From: Corynebacterium rouxii | GTDB taxonomy: Bacteria > Actinomycetota > Actinomycetes > Mycobacteriales > Mycobacteriaceae | Reading direction: 5' to 3' | Length of the DNA: 64,000 nt | Assembly: GCF_902702935.1 (NCBI RefSeq) | Contig: NZ_LR738855.1 | Location: 992,001 to 1,056,000, forward strand | In this document: positions 30,464 through 39,366 of the stretch, piece by piece | How positions within the stretch are numbered: position 1 is the first letter of the stretch | How the letters are laid out: every line of letters starts with the position of its first letter | Position numbers and translations under genes: made by a program | The notes under the pieces: model-generated | Databases searched by the model: none | Told to the model about the DNA's origin: nothing | What the model saw: only the letters and a program-made list of their open reading frames with translations

Positions 30464-31876
30464 TTGAGTACAGCAACCAAATCTGACACTCAGTATCCCA
30501 CCATGCCGTTACCAGAAAAAGAGGCGTGGCCTGCACTAATTGCATTGTGCATTGGGTTTTTTATGATCCTTTTGGATCAAACCATTGTTGCCGTTGCTAC
30601 TCCTGCGTTGCAAGAGGATCTTCATGCCTCCTATAACGAGGTTATTTGGGTGACGTCGGCCTACTTGCTGACTTTCGCTGTACCTTTGCTTATCACAGGG
30701 CGACTAGGGGATCGATTCGGCCCTAAGAATATTTACATCATCGGTATGGTGATCTTTACGCTTAGTTCTCTTGCCTGCGGTTTCGCACCAAATATGATGA
30801 CACTGATTATAGCCCGTGCTGTTCAAGGCATCGGTGCATCTATGCTGACGCCACAGACTATGAGCGTGATCAACCGTGTATTTGCGCGTGAACGTCGTGG
30901 CGCAGCTCTCGGTGCGTGGGGCAGTGTAGCGGGAATAGCAAGTCTTGCAGGCCCAATTCTGGGCGGGTTTATTACCGCGTGGGTTGGGTGGCAATGGATT
31001 TTCTTTATTAACGTACCCTTTGGTGTCCTTGCTGTTTTTGCAGTGGCACGTTTTGTCCCACGCTTTAAACCGACTGAACGAAGTATCGACGGCTTGAGCA
31101 TGGTGTTGTCTGTTGTATCTGTCTTTGCGTTGGTTTTTGCTTTGCAACAGGGTGAATCTGCTTCTTGGGCTTGGTGGATCTGGGTAGTTATGCTTCTCGG
31201 CATTGTGGTAGGTGTTGCGTTTGCCTACCAGCAAAATCGTGCAGAGACCAAGGGGAAAGATGCGTTGATGCCACTATCGCTTTTCCATGTTCGGAATTTT
31301 TCCCTCGGCAATATTGGTATTGCCGCTATGGGCTTTACCATTGCTGGTACTCCGCTCCCAATCATGTTGTATCTGCAGCAGGTTCATTCGCTTACACCGC
31401 TTCAAGCTGGTTTATTCATGATGCCTCAGGCATTGATTTCGGCGTTTTTCTCGCCGTTGATCGGACGGCGGTCAGATCACTATTCGACGAGTAAATTAGC
31501 TGGATTCGGTTTCTCGACAATGGCCGTGGGATTGGTATTTATCGCGGTGGTGATGATCGTAGATGCAAGTCTGTGGTGGTTAGTGCCAGCATTCATTGTG
31601 TATGGCTTGGGTAACGCATTTGTATGGTCGCCAAACTCTACGTTGACGATGCGAGATCTGCCGCTTCATCACATGGGGGTGGGGTCCGGTGTGTACAACA
31701 CGACCCGTCAAATTGGTTCCGTAATCGGTTCTGCAGCTATTGGCGCTGTGCTACAGTGGCGCATCCTTGCAGGGGATATGGGAGCTGCGTATGGCCAGTC
31801 GATCATCCTTGGTGCTGTTATGTTGGCAGTAGGCTTTGTGTCCGCCATGATGGCGAAAGATAGAGTCCGCCGTTAA
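30464..31876 (+). CDS. MFS drug exporter, DHA2 (EmrB/QacA) family
   Basis: 470-residue major facilitator protein with 14 predicted spans, the DHA2 (drug:H+ antiporter) type. Motif A-like GRLGDRFGPKN follows span 2, and the TIVAVATPALQEDL start of span 1 and the INVPFG motif (span 6) are DHA2 signatures. The start is a TTG: AGGAGG at 30452-30457 sits six bases ahead, and the first residues STATKS precede the first span. The substrate is unknown; antibiotics or dyes are typical for the family. Terminator downstream. Confidence 0.9.
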   Translation: MSTATKSDTQYPTMPLPEKEAWPALIALCIGFFMILLDQTIVAVATPALQEDLHASYNEVIWVTSAYLLTFAVPLLITGRLGDRFGPKNIYIIGMVIFTLSSLACGFAPNMMTLIIARAVQGIGASMLTPQTMSVINRVFARERRGAALGAWGSVAGIASLAGPILGGFITAWVGWQWIFFINVPFGVLAVFAVARFVPRFKPTERSIDGLSMVLSVVSVFALVFALQQGESASWAWWIWVVMLLGIVVGVAFAYQQNRAETKGKDALMPLSLFHVRNFSLGNIGIAAMGFTIAGTPLPIMLYLQQVHSLTPLQAGLFMMPQALISAFFSPLIGRRSDHYSTSKLAGFGFSTMAVGLVFIAVVMIVDASLWWLVPAFIVYGLGNAFVWSPNSTLTMRDLPLHHMGVGSGVYNTTRQIGSVIGSAAIGAVLQWRILAGDMGAAYGQSIILGAVMLAVGFVSAMMAKDRVRR

Positions 31877-31890
31877 TAGCTGATGAATAT

Positions 31891-31934
31891 GCCTCACTGC
31901 CTGTTTGTTTGGAACAAGGGTAGTGAGGCAGTTT
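31891..31934. terminator. Terminator after the MFS gene
   Basis: GCCTCACT (31891) pairs with AGTGAGGC (31922-31929), followed by AGTTTTT. The flanking MFS and small membrane protein genes converge. Confidence 0.82.
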
Positions 31935-32270
31935 TTATTCTGCAGTGTCGTTCACGAGGTAAGCGGCGGCCGCTGATGCTGCTGTAACGCTGAGAACTGC
32001 TGGCCATGCGCCGATCTTTTTAGCCAGCGGGTGGGAGGCGCCGAATGCTGCGATGTATGCAGCGCTTAACGCGGCCGTTCGGGTAACACCGCCGCGTGCC
32101 CACCAAGACCTTCCGGCCCAGATTCCAGCAGCTGCGAGGACTACTCCACCTAGGGGGCGAATTCCGGTCTCGCGAGCGGTAAGCCAGCCGCCGATAAGGC
32201 CAGTGGCAATCACGGGGGCGGTGCTTACTTTGTTTGCAGGTTTTACATCAAATCCCATAAATGTTGTCAT
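31935..32270 (-). CDS. Small membrane protein, unknown
   Basis: 111-residue hydrophobic protein with about three or four short Gly/Ala-rich spans and no recognised domain; pairs of small residues and motifs such as WAGRSWWARGG separate them. The first residues are MTTFMGFDVKPANK. It converges with the MFS gene and is separated from the B12 operon by a 400-base regulatory region. It looks like a real gene by length and hydrophobic pattern, but I cannot assign a family. Confidence 0.6.
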   Translation of the reverse strand: MTTFMGFDVKPANKVSTAPVIATGLIGGWLTARETGIRPLGGVVLAAAGIWAGRSWWARGGVTRTAALSAAYIAAFGASHPLAKKIGAWPAVLSVTAASAAAAYLVNDTAE

Positions 32271-32432
32271 AGCGCAATAGCTTAGCGAGCCATCGGCAGC
32301 GGCGCTATCAAACTAAGCGGTTTGGATAGTTGCTATGTCATTTTTAATGTGGAATGGGCGTTGAGAAGTTTTTGAAGTTAGGTTTCGATAATTAGATACT
32401 CTGTTGGCTATACTTAAGTCCGTCAAATATTG
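32271..32432 (+). other. AT-rich promoter region before the cobalamin riboswitch
   Basis: This stretch, the first part of a 400-base gap without a gene, is AT-rich and has no reading frame. A likely -10 box, TATACT (32409-32414), lies about 20 bases before the riboswitch core. No convincing -35 is seen. I see nothing else in it. Confidence 0.5.
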
Positions 32433-32613
32433 ACTAGGTGCAGCACTGAACTGCTGCATGGGAATCTGGTGAAAATCCAGGACTGACGCGCAGCGGTAAT
32501 AGTGCAAGTGAGTGCTTCAATGTAGCCACTGAGAGTAAAAAACTCTTGGGAAGGTGAGGCAATTTCTCTCGCGTAGAGCACTAAAGTCCGAAGACCGGCC
32601 TAGTTAGAAGTAT
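32433..32613 (+). promoter_or_regulatory. Cobalamin riboswitch
   Basis: Adenosylcobalamin-sensing leader. The conserved core is present in order: GGTGCAGC near the 5' end, GGGAATCTGGTGAAAATCCA (about 32460-32479), then GACTGACGCGCAGCGGTAAT, and the B12 box GTCCGAAGACCGGCC (about 32586-32602). The P1 to P6 helices are plausible by eye. It lies about 60 bases ahead of the transporter permease start (GTG 32671), which suggests control of translation or of early termination. High cobalamin would switch the operon off. Confidence 0.95.
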
Positions 32614-32670
32614 GCGCTGCAGTCCTCGCGTTCTAGGTGCGCAGCCCGATACGTAGTTGAAGTTGGTCAT

Positions 32671-33711
32671 GTGATCAGACGACTTACCACGCCCATGCTA
32701 TTTGTTGCACTTCTTATTGTGGCGGCCGTTAGTTTTGTCATTTCATTATCTTTTGGTTCAGTTGACTATCCGCAAGAACAGGTATGGGCAGTTGTTAAAG
32801 CTCATCTCGCCGGGGATGTGTACCCAGATCAGTCCATTGATGCGGTGGTGTGGGAGCTACGTGCGCCACGCGGAGTGTTAGCGCTGATTGTTGGCGCAGG
32901 TTTAGCACTTGCAGGCGTTGCTATGCAAACATTGGTGCGTAATCCCTTGGCTGATCCATACCTGTTAGGCATAAGCTCCGGTGCGAGTGTGGGTGCGACC
33001 GCAGTGCTCGTCTTTGGTCTGCTAGGCAATTTTGGTCTTTATGCGTTGTCGAGCGGAGCGTTGGTTGGTGCGATAATCGCTACGTTTGCGGTCTATGCCG
33101 TCACGTTGGCTCAGGGTGGGTTGACACCATTGCGATTAATTTTGTCGGGCGTTGTGTTATCTTCGGCATTTTCTGCACTTGCTAGCTTCTTGGTTTTTAA
33201 AGGACCAGATGCACGTGCCGCCCAAGGCGTGCTGTTCTGGATGCTGGGTTCTGTTGCTGGTGCCCAGTGGGGAAAGCTGGCAATTCCTGCAATTGTTGTC
33301 GCCTTGGCGTTTGTCGGTTTGTTGTTTATTAATCGTCAGATGGATGCTTTGGCTGCAGGCCCTGATACGGCGACGGCGCTTGGAGTTAACGTTCCAGCAT
33401 TGCGCCAGGGCTTGTTTTTTCTTCAGGCGATGCTTGTGGGTGCGATGGTTGCAGTGGCCGGTGGTATCGGATTTGTTGGGCTTGTGATTCCGCACTTGGC
33501 TCGTATGATGGTGGGTTCCTTGCATCGTCGGTTGTTGCCGATTGCTGCGGCTTTTGGTGCTGTATTTATGGTGTGGGTTGATGTGCTAGCTCGTGTTGCG
33601 GCGCCTCCTCAAGAGATTCCGCTCGGTGTTGTTACGGGTGTTATCGGTGCGCCGTTATTCCTTATTTTGATGGGACGTAAGAGCTATCGCTTTGGGGGAC
33701 AGGAGTCATGA
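32671..33711 (+). CDS. btuC: Cobalamin ABC transporter permease (BtuC/FecCD family)
   Basis: 346-residue integral membrane protein of the BtuC/FecCD family, about ten spans. Signatures are LRAPRGVLALIVGAGLALAGVAMQTLVRNPLADPYLLGISSGAS and, late, GGIGFVGLVIPHLARMMVG. The cobalamin assignment rests on the riboswitch directly upstream, since the permease family also serves siderophores and heme. The start is GTG 32671 (GTG ATC AGA); the ATG two bases before it is out of frame and reads straight into a stop. The stop overlaps the ATPase start as ATGA. First gene of a permease-ATPase-receptor operon. Confidence 0.88.
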   Translation: MIRRLTTPMLFVALLIVAAVSFVISLSFGSVDYPQEQVWAVVKAHLAGDVYPDQSIDAVVWELRAPRGVLALIVGAGLALAGVAMQTLVRNPLADPYLLGISSGASVGATAVLVFGLLGNFGLYALSSGALVGAIIATFAVYAVTLAQGGLTPLRLILSGVVLSSAFSALASFLVFKGPDARAAQGVLFWMLGSVAGAQWGKLAIPAIVVALAFVGLLFINRQMDALAAGPDTATALGVNVPALRQGLFFLQAMLVGAMVAVAGGIGFVGLVIPHLARMMVGSLHRRLLPIAAAFGAVFMVWVDVLARVAAPPQEIPLGVVTGVIGAPLFLILMGRKSYRFGGQES

Positions 33712-34508
33712 TGCATTGCCAAGTACAGGATATTGCTTGTGGTTTTGATACCAAGACTACGATTTTGAAAGACATTTCTTTTTCTGTTGAGCACGGCACG
33801 ATGACTGCGATCGTGGGCGTCAATGGCGTTGGAAAATCTACCCTGTTGCGTGCTCTAGCCGGTATCACGCAACCACATGATGGCATTGTAACGGTTAACG
33901 GCCACGATATTCACAAAATTCGTGCCAAAAAGCGTGCCATGATGTTGACCTTTGTAGGCCAAGAGGAACAACCACCTGCGGATTTATCGGTGGAAGAAGT
34001 GGTAGCCCTTGGCAGATTGCCGTATATCAAGTCATGGCAGTTGGGATCTAAGAATGAACGCGACATCGTGGAACATTCTCTCGAGCTGGTTGGTTTGGCA
34101 GGGCGTCGTAAAGCGTTGTGTTCTGAGCTTTCGGGCGGGCAACGACGCCGTGTGCTGTTAGCTCGTGGATTTGCTCAACAAACAGACCTCGTTTTTCTCG
34201 ACGAGCCGACCAATCATCTCGATGTTCAGCACCAACTGCACTTGCTCCATGTGCTTCGTGATTCCGGACGCACCATCGTTGCCACCATCCATGACCTTGA
34301 TCTGGCGGTATCGCACTTTGATCAGGTCGTGGTGGTGGGCAATGGTGGTGTGGTCGCCGCTGGATCTCCGCAGGAAGTTCTCACCCCTGAGATCGTATCC
34401 CAAGTATTCGGCGTGGAATCATTACTTGTCCAACTCGAACAAGCCCGTCGTGTGCATTTGCTTATCGACGCCCTGTCCAATCAACCTCATCAATCTCCAA
34501 AGGAGTAG
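33708..34508 (+). CDS. btuD: Cobalamin ABC transporter ATP-binding protein
   Basis: 266-residue ATPase partner of the upstream permease. Walker A is VGVNGVGKST (an unusual Val-Asn instead of Gly-Pro-Asn), signature LSGGQRRRV and Walker B LVFLDEPTNHLD, with TIHDLDLA containing the switch His. The 4-base ATGA overlap with the permease gene implies coupled translation. It drives cobalamin import; the assignment is by operon and riboswitch rather than by the ATPase alone. Confidence 0.88.
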   Translation: MMHCQVQDIACGFDTKTTILKDISFSVEHGTMTAIVGVNGVGKSTLLRALAGITQPHDGIVTVNGHDIHKIRAKKRAMMLTFVGQEEQPPADLSVEEVVALGRLPYIKSWQLGSKNERDIVEHSLELVGLAGRRKALCSELSGGQRRRVLLARGFAQQTDLVFLDEPTNHLDVQHQLHLLHVLRDSGRTIVATIHDLDLAVSHFDQVVVVGNGGVVAAGSPQEVLTPEIVSQVFGVESLLVQLEQARRVHLLIDALSNQPHQSPKE

Positions 34509-34519
34509 TTCTCGTTCTC

Positions 34520-35587
34520 ATGAAGGCTAAACTTTTCCCTCTTCTCGTCCCAATGCTTGGCGTTTCCATTGTCCTAGCTGGTTGCAGCAATTCCGATACT
34601 TCTAAGCAAGCTGAGTCCAAAGACGGCGTGACTATCACCAACTGCGGCAAGGAAGTCACCTACGCCAAGGCCGATAACCTGTTTGTTAACGATGGCAACA
34701 TTATTTCTATTGCTCTTGCTGCTGGCGCTGCCGACAATGTGAAATACGTCAGCTCTGTTCAACGCGATAAAGATCTATTGCATGCTAAATACGGCAAGGA
34801 TATCGACAATGCGGAGGATGTTGCAAAGGAATATCCATCGCTTGAAGCTATTGTTGCCAAGCACCCTGATATTTTCGTTGCTGGTTGGAACTACGGCTTC
34901 TCTGAAGAAAAGAACTTGACACCTGACACTCTGAAAGATCAGGGCATTGATACCTACATCTTGAGCGAATCATGCCGTCAAGAAGGCTCCGAAAAGCGTG
35001 GATTGTACGATCCATGGGAGGCCGTAAAAATGGATATCTCCAACATCGGCAAGATCACCAGCCACGACGATACCGCAAAATCTGTTGTCAAGGATATCGA
35101 TTCCCGTTTGGATGCCCTAAAGAATGCGCCACAGGCGGATAAAAAACCGACTGCGTTTGTATTCGATTCGGCTCGGGACTCTGCAATTTTCACATCGGGC
35201 AAATTTGGCGCCCCACAGGCCATCATCGAGGCTGCTGGTGGCCGCAATGGTGCTGAAGACGTGGAAGATACTTGGACCACTGTGGGCTGGGAAAATCTCG
35301 CTGCTTCGAAGCCTGATGTCTTCGTTTTTGTTGATTACCCAGGTCAAGAATTTGAAGAAAAGATCGAAGTGTTGCGTAATAATCCAGCCACGAAGGATCT
35401 GCCAGCTGTCAAGGAAAACCGCTTTGTCAACTTGCCATACGCCATGTGGACCTCCGGTCCACTCAACATTGATGCTGCAGAGCAGATGCGCAAGGGTTTT
35501 GAAAAGTTCGGCCTCGTTCCTAGCTCTGAAATCAAGTCTTCCTTGGAACTTCCAGCGTCTGTACCAGGCCAAAACTACTATAAGTAG
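34520..35587 (+). CDS. btuF: Cobalamin-binding lipoprotein (BtuF-like receptor)
   Basis: 355-residue surface lipoprotein with signal MKAKLFPLLVPMLGVSIV and lipobox LAGC (C22). The mature part is a type III binding-protein fold with the paired domains split around VAKEYPSLEAIVAKHPDIFVAGWNYG. It captures the substrate and passes it to BtuCD. Ligand specificity comes from the riboswitch, not from readable binding residues, so a related corrinoid or metal-chelate ligand is possible. Starts 11 bases after the ATPase and ends in a terminator. Confidence 0.85.
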   Translation: MKAKLFPLLVPMLGVSIVLAGCSNSDTSKQAESKDGVTITNCGKEVTYAKADNLFVNDGNIISIALAAGAADNVKYVSSVQRDKDLLHAKYGKDIDNAEDVAKEYPSLEAIVAKHPDIFVAGWNYGFSEEKNLTPDTLKDQGIDTYILSESCRQEGSEKRGLYDPWEAVKMDISNIGKITSHDDTAKSVVKDIDSRLDALKNAPQADKKPTAFVFDSARDSAIFTSGKFGAPQAIIEAAGGRNGAEDVEDTWTTVGWENLAASKPDVFVFVDYPGQEFEEKIEVLRNNPATKDLPAVKENRFVNLPYAMWTSGPLNIDAAEQMRKGFEKFGLVPSSEIKSSLELPASVPGQNYYK

Positions 35588-35595
35588 GAACTAGG

Positions 35596-35632
35596 GTGCG
35601 TCTACGAGTGGGGGACCGTAGGCGCACTTTTG
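35596..35632 (+). terminator. Terminator of the B12 transport operon
   Basis: GTGCG-CTACG pairs with CGTAG-CGCAC, interrupted by one mismatch, and runs into TTTT. It lies just after the receptor gene stop. Confidence 0.75.
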
Positions 35633-35693
35633 CTATGGCTATAATGAAGGTCGCTTAGTGTGAACTAATTTCATTATTCCTAGTGAGGGGCAG

Positions 35694-36425
35694 ATGAACA
35701 GCCAGCATCATAAGTTTCTCGAGTTTGAAAGCGCTATTCAACGAGCTAATAGTCGACTCGTTTTTCTTTTTGCATTGCTTTATGGCTGCGGTTTTATCAC
35801 AGCAGCGCTAGGGCGTTCCCTTGTGGGTGTTCTTATACTGATTGCGGTTTGTATTCCGATTTTATTTCACACATCGCGGGGGATACGCCTTGGGCGGCAA
35901 CCAGCTGATGCTACCTCTAAAGCGTGGAATAGCGGTGAATCTGCTAGGTGGCGCAAATATGACCGAATTGTAATGGTGATCGCGATTTCGATACCGACTG
36001 CGATTAACATCGTTCGAGATTTGAGTCGGTCAGGGGCTGTCGTTTTAGCTGTTATTGCGACAGTACTGTTTTATATAGTGACACAGTCGTGGTATCAGGG
36101 GTTTAAAGATACGACTGAATTGGGACACTTTGGTTCCGATGAGATTGTTGAACTCTCAGACGATCAGCTCAACTATCTAGCAGTATTGTGGTCTGCTCGC
36201 TGTGCGGTAGGTTTTCAGGAAATGAAACTGTCGCGTTTAGCTAAAGAGACTCAGCTATCGCGTGAAGCTATTCAAGAAATTACTCAGTTTTTCATTGCTC
36301 GCGGTGTTGTTTCTGTCTTTGAAGAATATGGATCTTCTGGTCAAAAAGACGTCGAATGGGTGCAACTTACATTGCGTGGTTGTGGTCTGGTGAAGAATTT
36401 GGAAAGCGTTTCTTCTCATTCTTAG
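35694..36425 (+). CDS. Four-span membrane protein with winged-helix-like C-terminus
   Basis: 243-residue protein of unknown family. Four hydrophobic spans lie at about 20-40, 42-60, 90-108 and 113-131. The remaining 110 residues are soluble and look like a DNA-binding winged helix: MKLSRLAKETQLSREAIQEITQFFIARGVVSVFE, then VEWVQLTLRG-L, the LxL-T-x-x-G end typical of MarR/DUF-type wings. If so, it would be a membrane-anchored regulator. Alternative: an ordinary membrane protein with a helical tail. The gene is transcribed alone, with a terminator-like hairpin after it at 36492-36516. Promoter not defined. Confidence 0.65.
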   Translation: MNSQHHKFLEFESAIQRANSRLVFLFALLYGCGFITAALGRSLVGVLILIAVCIPILFHTSRGIRLGRQPADATSKAWNSGESARWRKYDRIVMVIAISIPTAINIVRDLSRSGAVVLAVIATVLFYIVTQSWYQGFKDTTELGHFGSDEIVELSDDQLNYLAVLWSARCAVGFQEMKLSRLAKETQLSREAIQEITQFFIARGVVSVFEEYGSSGQKDVEWVQLTLRGCGLVKNLESVSSHS

Positions 36426-36523
36426 AAGTTCTCTCTTCTTTCTACTGTGCTTTGTTGGAGTTATCGCATTTGCTGTATGTTGCAGGCATGTGCATCCATG
36501 TTGTTTAGCTGGATGCCCTCATA

Positions 36524-36581
36524 TGTGGGATATTTACTGTGATTCCCGACAAAAATCATTCCGATCGGGCGTAATCCCACA
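36524..36581 (+). repeat. Nested inverted repeat upstream of pfkA
   Basis: Outer arms TGTGGGAT (36524-36531) and ATCCCACA (36574-36581) are perfect and enclose an inner pair CCCGA/TCGGG (36545-36549 and 36565-36569). The outer and inner stems nest without crossing. It ends 43 bases before the pfkA start, so it could be a leader structure or a large operator. A separate perfect 7-base hairpin (GCATCCA/TGGATGC, 36492-36516) precedes it. Confidence 0.45.
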
Positions 36582-36624
36582 CATTCTTCAACAATGATTC
36601 TTGAGAAGCGCTACACTGAGAATC

Positions 36625-37653
36625 ATGCGAATTGCGACTCTTACATCCGGTGGCGATTGCCCCGGCCTCAACGCTGTGATCCGCGGCATTGTCCGCACAT
36701 GTTCTGAGTACGGCTCGACCGTCGTTGGATACCAAGACGGCTGGGTGGGGCTCATGGAAGACAAGCGCATTCAACTATACGACGATGAAAATATCGACCG
36801 TATTCTGTTGCGCGGCGGAACCATTTTGGGTACCGGCCGCCTTCACCCTGACAAGTTTAAGTCTGGTCTCGACCAGATCAAGGCTAACCTTGAGGATGCT
36901 GGCATCGATGCCCTTATCCCAATCGGTGGCGAAGGCACTCTGAAGGGGGCAAAGTGGCTGTCCGATAATGGTATTCCTGTGGTCGGCGTGCCAAAGACCA
37001 TTGACAACGATGTAAATGGTACCGACTACACCTTCGGTTTTGATACCGCCGTTTCTGTGGCTACCGATGCTATCGACCGTCTGCATACCACTGCAGAATC
37101 TCACAATCGTGTGATGATCGTCGAGGTTATGGGGCGCCACGTCGGTTGGATCGCCTTGCATGCTGGTATGGCTGGTGGTGCACACTACACGGTGATTCCT
37201 GAGCAGCCATTTGATATTGCAGAGATCTGCAAGGCAATGGAACGCCGTTTCCAGATGGGTGAGAAGTACGGCATTATTGTCGTTGCCGAAGGTGCACTGC
37301 CTAAGGAAGGCACCATGGACTTCGCTGAGGGTGGCGTTGACCAGTTTGGTCACCAGACCTTCAACGGAATTGGCCAAGTAATTGGTGAGGAAATCAAGAA
37401 GCGCCTCGGCCATGATGTCCGTACTACGGTTCTGGGACACATTCAGCGTGGTGGTACCCCAACTTCTTATGACCGTGTTTTGGCTACCCGTTACGGTGTT
37501 CATGCTGCACGTGCTTGCCACAACGGTGATTACGGCAAGATGGTTGCGTTGCACGGTGAGCACATTGATTTGATTCCGCTTGAGGATGCAGTGGATACGC
37601 TGAAGACTGTTCCTGAAGGTCGCTACCGCACGGCCCGTGCTCTGTTTGGCTAA
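36625..37653 (+). CDS. pfkA: 6-phosphofructokinase (ATP-dependent type)
   Basis: 342-residue glycolytic enzyme phosphorylating fructose 6-phosphate. N-terminal [14 protein letters not shown] binds the ATP phosphate. GGEGT (101-105) replaces the E. coli GGDGS, keeping Gly104, the residue that marks ATP-dependent enzymes, but with Glu at 103. The catalytic Asp is D127 in KTIDND (124-129). MGRHVGW and the later [12 protein letters not shown] complete the fructose site. ATG 36625 is chosen over an in-frame TTG at 36601. This is the PfkA found between gatA and gatB in mycobacteria. Confidence 0.95.
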   Translation: MRIATLTSGGDCPGLNAVIRGIVRTCSEYGSTVVGYQDGWVGLMEDKRIQLYDDENIDRILLRGGTILGTGRLHPDKFKSGLDQIKANLEDAGIDALIPIGGEGTLKGAKWLSDNGIPVVGVPKTIDNDVNGTDYTFGFDTAVSVATDAIDRLHTTAESHNRVMIVEVMGRHVGWIALHAGMAGGAHYTVIPEQPFDIAEICKAMERRFQMGEKYGIIVVAEGALPKEGTMDFAEGGVDQFGHQTFNGIGQVIGEEIKKRLGHDVRTTVLGHIQRGGTPTSYDRVLATRYGVHAARACHNGDYGKMVALHGEHIDLIPLEDAVDTLKTVPEGRYRTARALFG

Positions 37654-37665
37654 ATGTATAGAGGA

Positions 37666-37705
37666 AGTCCACTTTCGATGAGTTTTCTTCGGAAGTGGCT
37701 TTCTT
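37666..37705 (+). terminator. Weak terminator-like hairpin after pfkA
   Basis: CCACTT (37669-37674) pairs with AAGTGG (37693-37698) with flanking partial pairing, followed by CTTTCTTCG. It lies between pfkA and gatB and may only attenuate transcription. Confidence 0.4.
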
Positions 37706-37760
37706 CGTTATAGACCCCCGACTCTACGATTTTTACGATAAGGCATTAAACTATTTCACC

Positions 37761-39266
37761 ATGACTGCTGCGATGTATGACCTGATGGATTATGACGAGG
37801 TCCTAGAGAAGTTTGATCCGGTAATGGGCCTTGAGGTTCACGTTGAGCTAGCAACCGAAACCAAGATGTTCTCGGCCCCTTCTGCACACTTTGGTGCCGA
37901 GCCGAACTCTAACGTTGACCCAGTATCGTTGGGCTTGCCGGGTGCATTGCCCGTCGTCAATGCTAAGGGCGTTGAATGGGCTATTAAGATCGGTCTGGCC
38001 CTCAACTGCAAGATTGCGGAGTCTTCTCGATTCGCCCGCAAGAATTATTTCTACCCAGATCAGCCAAAGAACTATCAGATTTCGCAGTACGATGAGCCAA
38101 TTGCTTACGACGGCTACCTTGATGTGGTTCTTGACGACGGAACCCCGTGGCGCGTTGAGATCGAACGTGCTCACATGGAAGAAGACACGGGCAAACTTAC
38201 CCATTTGGGTGGTGCTGATGGCCGTATCCATGGTGCAACTGCATCGCTCGTGGACTGCAACCGTGCAGGCATTCCGCTTATCGAGATCGTGACCAAGCCA
38301 ATCGAAGGTGCCGGTGAGCGTGCGCCTGAGGTTGCGCGAGCCTATGTTGGTGCGCTTCGTGATTTGGTTAAGGCTCTCGGAGTGTCTGATGCGCGTATGG
38401 ACCAAGGTTCCATGCGTTGCGACGCAAACGTTTCTCTGCGCCCTGTTGGAACTGTTGAGTTTGGTACCCGTACCGAAACCAAGAACATCAACTCTTTGAA
38501 ATCAGTGGAACAAGCGGTGCGCTACGAGATGCAGCGTCAGGCCCAGGTCCTTGAAGATGGCGGCGAGATCGTCCAAGAAACCCGTCACTACCAAGAAACT
38601 GATGGTTCTACCTCCAAAGGTCGCCCAAAGGAAACCGCAGAAGATTACCGTTACTTTAACGACCCTGATCTTCCTCCAGTGATCGCTCCTAAGGAATGGG
38701 TAGAAGAAATTCGCGCAACCCTTCCTGAGCTTCCTTGGATTCGTCGCGCTCGTATTCAAAAAGAGTGGGGGCTTAAAGATGAGGAAATGCGTGACTTGGT
38801 CAACGCCGGCGCATTGGATCTTATCGTTGAGACTGTCGAAGCAGGCGCATCTGCATCTGAGGCACGCTCGTGGTGGGTTGCTTACTTGTCCCAAAAGGCT
38901 AACGAGTCTGGTGTAGAACTTGACGCGCTGTCGATCACCCCTCAGCAAGTGGCTCGTGTTGCTGCGTTGGTCAAGGAAGGAAAACTGACCAACAAGTTGG
39001 CGCGCCAAGCTGTAGACGGTGTCCTTGCAGGAGAAGGCGACGTTGACGAGGTCGTTGCTGCTCGTGGCTTGGAAGTTGTTCGTGATGACGGAGCAATTGA
39101 AAAGGCTGTGGATGAAGCACTGGCTGCCAACCCAGATATCGTTGAGAAATACAAAGCGGGTAACACCAAAGTTACTGGCGCGATCGTTGGCGCTGTCATG
39201 AAAGCGACACGTGGCAAGGCTGACCCTGCCCAGGTGAATAAGTTGATCGCAGAAAAACTGGCTTAA
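37761..39266 (+). CDS. gatB: Asp-tRNA(Asn)/Glu-tRNA(Gln) amidotransferase subunit B
   Basis: 501-residue GatB, which phosphorylates the tRNA-bound acid group and accepts ammonia from GatA. The catalytic cradle starts with [13 protein letters not shown] and [10 protein letters not shown]; the metal/ATP region includes [26 protein letters not shown] helical and YqeY-like tail (about 350-501) binds tRNA. The family's usual N-terminus begins near [16 protein letters not shown], so ATG 37761 is chosen; an upstream frame from 37695 adds unconserved residues. Separated from gatA by the MFS, B12 and pfkA genes. Confidence 0.97.
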   Translation: MTAAMYDLMDYDEVLEKFDPVMGLEVHVELATETKMFSAPSAHFGAEPNSNVDPVSLGLPGALPVVNAKGVEWAIKIGLALNCKIAESSRFARKNYFYPDQPKNYQISQYDEPIAYDGYLDVVLDDGTPWRVEIERAHMEEDTGKLTHLGGADGRIHGATASLVDCNRAGIPLIEIVTKPIEGAGERAPEVARAYVGALRDLVKALGVSDARMDQGSMRCDANVSLRPVGTVEFGTRTETKNINSLKSVEQAVRYEMQRQAQVLEDGGEIVQETRHYQETDGSTSKGRPKETAEDYRYFNDPDLPPVIAPKEWVEEIRATLPELPWIRRARIQKEWGLKDEEMRDLVNAGALDLIVETVEAGASASEARSWWVAYLSQKANESGVELDALSITPQQVARVAALVKEGKLTNKLARQAVDGVLAGEGDVDEVVAARGLEVVRDDGAIEKAVDEALAANPDIVEKYKAGNTKVTGAIVGAVMKATRGKADPAQVNKLIAEKLA

Positions 39267-39279
39267 TCGCAAAGAAGGT

Positions 39280-39320
39280 AGCCTTACTCATCGCTGGTCT
39301 TGGTGATGAGTAAGGCTTTT
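39280..39320 (+). terminator. Terminator of gatB
   Basis: AGCCTTACTCATC and GATGAGTAAGGCT are perfect 13-base arms, followed by TTTT. Confidence 0.9.
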
Positions 39321-39366
39321 CTGTATCCCTTGCCACGGTAGCAAGTTGGGCGCACAATAGGAGAGT

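Noticed and set aside
36775..37563. A 262-residue open frame opposite pfkA
   Set aside because: Antisense shadow of pfkA with no recognisable domain or start signal.
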